5,394 bases of DNA from an uncultured Gemmatimonadota bacterium (GTDB lineage Bacteria > Gemmatimonadota > Gemmatimonadetes > Gemmatimonadales > Gemmatimonadaceae): positions 1 to 5,394 of the forward strand of contig CAMLEQ010000287.1 of the NCBI GenBank assembly GCA_946479015.1. The letters are read 5' to 3'. This document shows positions 4,284 through 5,394 of this stretch, piece by piece. Position 1 is the stretch's first letter. The number at the start of each line of letters is the position of its first letter. A program made the position numbers and the translations under genes. The notes under the pieces are model-generated. The model was not told the origin of the DNA. It saw nothing but the letters and a program-made list of their open reading frames with translations, and ran no database searches.

Positions 4284-5394
4284 ATGCGCGAGATCCGCGA
4301 CCACTATCTCCCTCCCGACCACGCGGCGTACGTGGCCGCAGAGCCCCCCACGGGGCGCATCATCGTCATCGCGCCCACGCGCGCCGCATGCGAGACGATC
4401 GAGCTCGCGGTGGGGCTCCGGATCGAGACGCTGCTCGAGCGCGAGCACGGCGAGGAGATCCGCGCGCTCGCGCGCGCAGGGAAGGGATTCGGCATCGTCG
4501 CCGGCACGGGCACGGGAAAGACGCTCTCCATCCGCCCGATCGCCGAGACGATCCTCGGCACCACCGACCTGCGCGTGGGCGTGGTGAACCGCGAGCGCGA
4601 GGCGACGCCGGAGACGCCGACGTGGAACGTGGTGATCGTCACCACCGGGATCGCGCGCCGCTGGTTCCAGGATGGCGACATCCTCCCGAACGACACGCTC
4701 GTGGTGGACGAGATACATCAGACCTCCGCCGAGCTCGAGCTGTGCCTCGCGCTGGGGAAGCGCGTGGGGTGCCGCTTCATCTGGCTCTCGGCCACCGTGG
4801 ATCCGACGTTCTACGCGCGCTACCTCGACTCGGCCGCGGTGCTCGAGACGTACGCGTTCGACCCGGCGAAGGCGGCGAAGGTGACGGTGGTGAACCGCGA
4901 GCCGCTGGAGTTCCTCGACGAGCGCTTCCTCTCGCGCGTGCAGCGCGAGAAGCGCGGCGTGGGGGTGTTCCTCCCCACGCGTGCCGCGGTGGAGGAGGTG
5001 GCGGCGTACGTGTCGCGGAACTGGCCGCGCATCGAGGCGGCGTACTACCACGGCGGGGAGCCGATCCGGGTGATCCGTCCCTTCCTCGAGGGGGAGGTGC
5101 GGAAGCCGTACGTGCTGGCCATGACCGCGGCGGGGCAGAGCGCGCTCAACGTGCAGGGGCTCGACACGGTGGTGATCGACGATGTGCGGTTCACCAACCT
5201 GATCGAGCGGGGGAAGAACGTGCTCACGAAGCTGCACCTCGGCGCGAACGAGATTTTGCAGATGGCCGGGCGCGTGCACGGGCGCGTGGAGAACGGGCGC
5301 GTGTTCATCCTGAGCGATCGCGACATCGTGTTCTCCGCGCTCGAGCCGACGGAGCCGGAGTTCCAGCTCGCGGGCGACTCGGAGCGTGTGGCGC
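4284..5394 (+). CDS. SF2 DExH-box helicase, 3' end beyond the window
   Basis: The first 370 residues are present; the frame is open to the end of the window. RecA-like domain 1 has Walker A GTGTGKT (74-80), motif II DEIH (142-145) within VVDEIHQTSAE, and motif III SAT (169-171). Domain 2 has VFLPTRA (228-234), YYHGG (254-258), the motif V region MTAAGQSALNVQGLD (280-294) and motif VI QMAGRVHGR (326-334). The order and the DExH box place it in superfamily 2, nearest in style to DEAH/HrpB or viral-type RNA helicases. An ATP-dependent nucleic-acid unwinding or remodelling role follows; the substrate is unknown. Motif VI deviates from QRxGRxGR. Codon use looks like that of the neighbours. I start at the ATG at 4284; no ribosome binding site precedes it, and a TTG at 4266 is the only in-frame alternative after the TAG at 4191. 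No clear link to the sigma operon. Confidence 0.88.
   Translation, partial: MREIRDHYLPPDHAAYVAAEPPTGRIIVIAPTRAACETIELAVGLRIETLLEREHGEEIRALARAGKGFGIVAGTGTGKTLSIRPIAETILGTTDLRVGVVNREREATPETPTWNVVIVTTGIARRWFQDGDILPNDTLVVDEIHQTSAELELCLALGKRVGCRFIWLSATVDPTFYARYLDSAAVLETYAFDPAKAAKVTVVNREPLEFLDERFLSRVQREKRGVGVFLPTRAAVEEVAAYVSRNWPRIEAAYYHGGEPIRVIRPFLEGEVRKPYVLAMTAAGQSALNVQGLDTVVIDDVRFTNLIERGKNVLTKLHLGANEILQMAGRVHGRVENGRVFILSDRDIVFSALEPTEPEFQLAGDSERVA

Noticed and set aside
3708..5279. Minus-strand open frame of about 520 codons opposite the helicase and the small secreted gene
   Set aside because: His/Arg-rich composition with no domain, while the other strand has complete helicase motifs and a signal peptide.

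Overview
The window is a GC-rich (estimated near 70%) bacterial chromosome segment with five genes. A four-gene operon on the minus strand fills the left two thirds, and two plus-strand genes lie to the right. The GC content, the CBM48 (glycogen-binding) proteins beside an ECF sigma factor, and a small secreted protein with a PPPGxCRIW motif suggest a soil Gemmatimonadota, for example a Gemmatimonas or Gemmatirosa relative. That assignment is inference; no rRNA or marker gene is present.

Positions 2-284 hold no gene. They form one very large imperfect palindrome, with arms of about 140 bases and G-tract/C-tract ends. It stops right against the stop codon of the last operon gene.

The operon is transcribed from right to left: an ECF sigma factor (2764-3306), a single-pass membrane anti-sigma-like protein with a C-terminal extracytoplasmic CBM48 domain (2166-2771), a small secreted helical protein of unknown function (1504-2169), and a secreted beta-rich, outer-membrane-like protein with its own C-terminal CBM48 domain (285-1490). 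The first three overlap by 8 and 4 bases and the fourth follows after 13 bases, so they are almost certainly co-transcribed and translationally coupled. The layout recalls FecI-FecR-FecA-type cell-surface signalling, but with a glycan-binding-type domain in the sensor and in the presumed envelope component. My main hypothesis is that the operon senses a glycan or another envelope ligand and controls the sigma factor; the ligand is unknown.

Positions 3307-3699 are a divergent intergenic region with a hairpin in the sigma leader, a 10-base direct repeat, an 8-base inverted repeat, one AT-rich island and a 16-base palindrome. To its right lies a small secreted, proline-rich, charged protein (3700-4158), followed by a terminator-like hairpin, a second strong hairpin, and the 5' part of an SF2 DExH helicase (from 4284) that runs off the window end.
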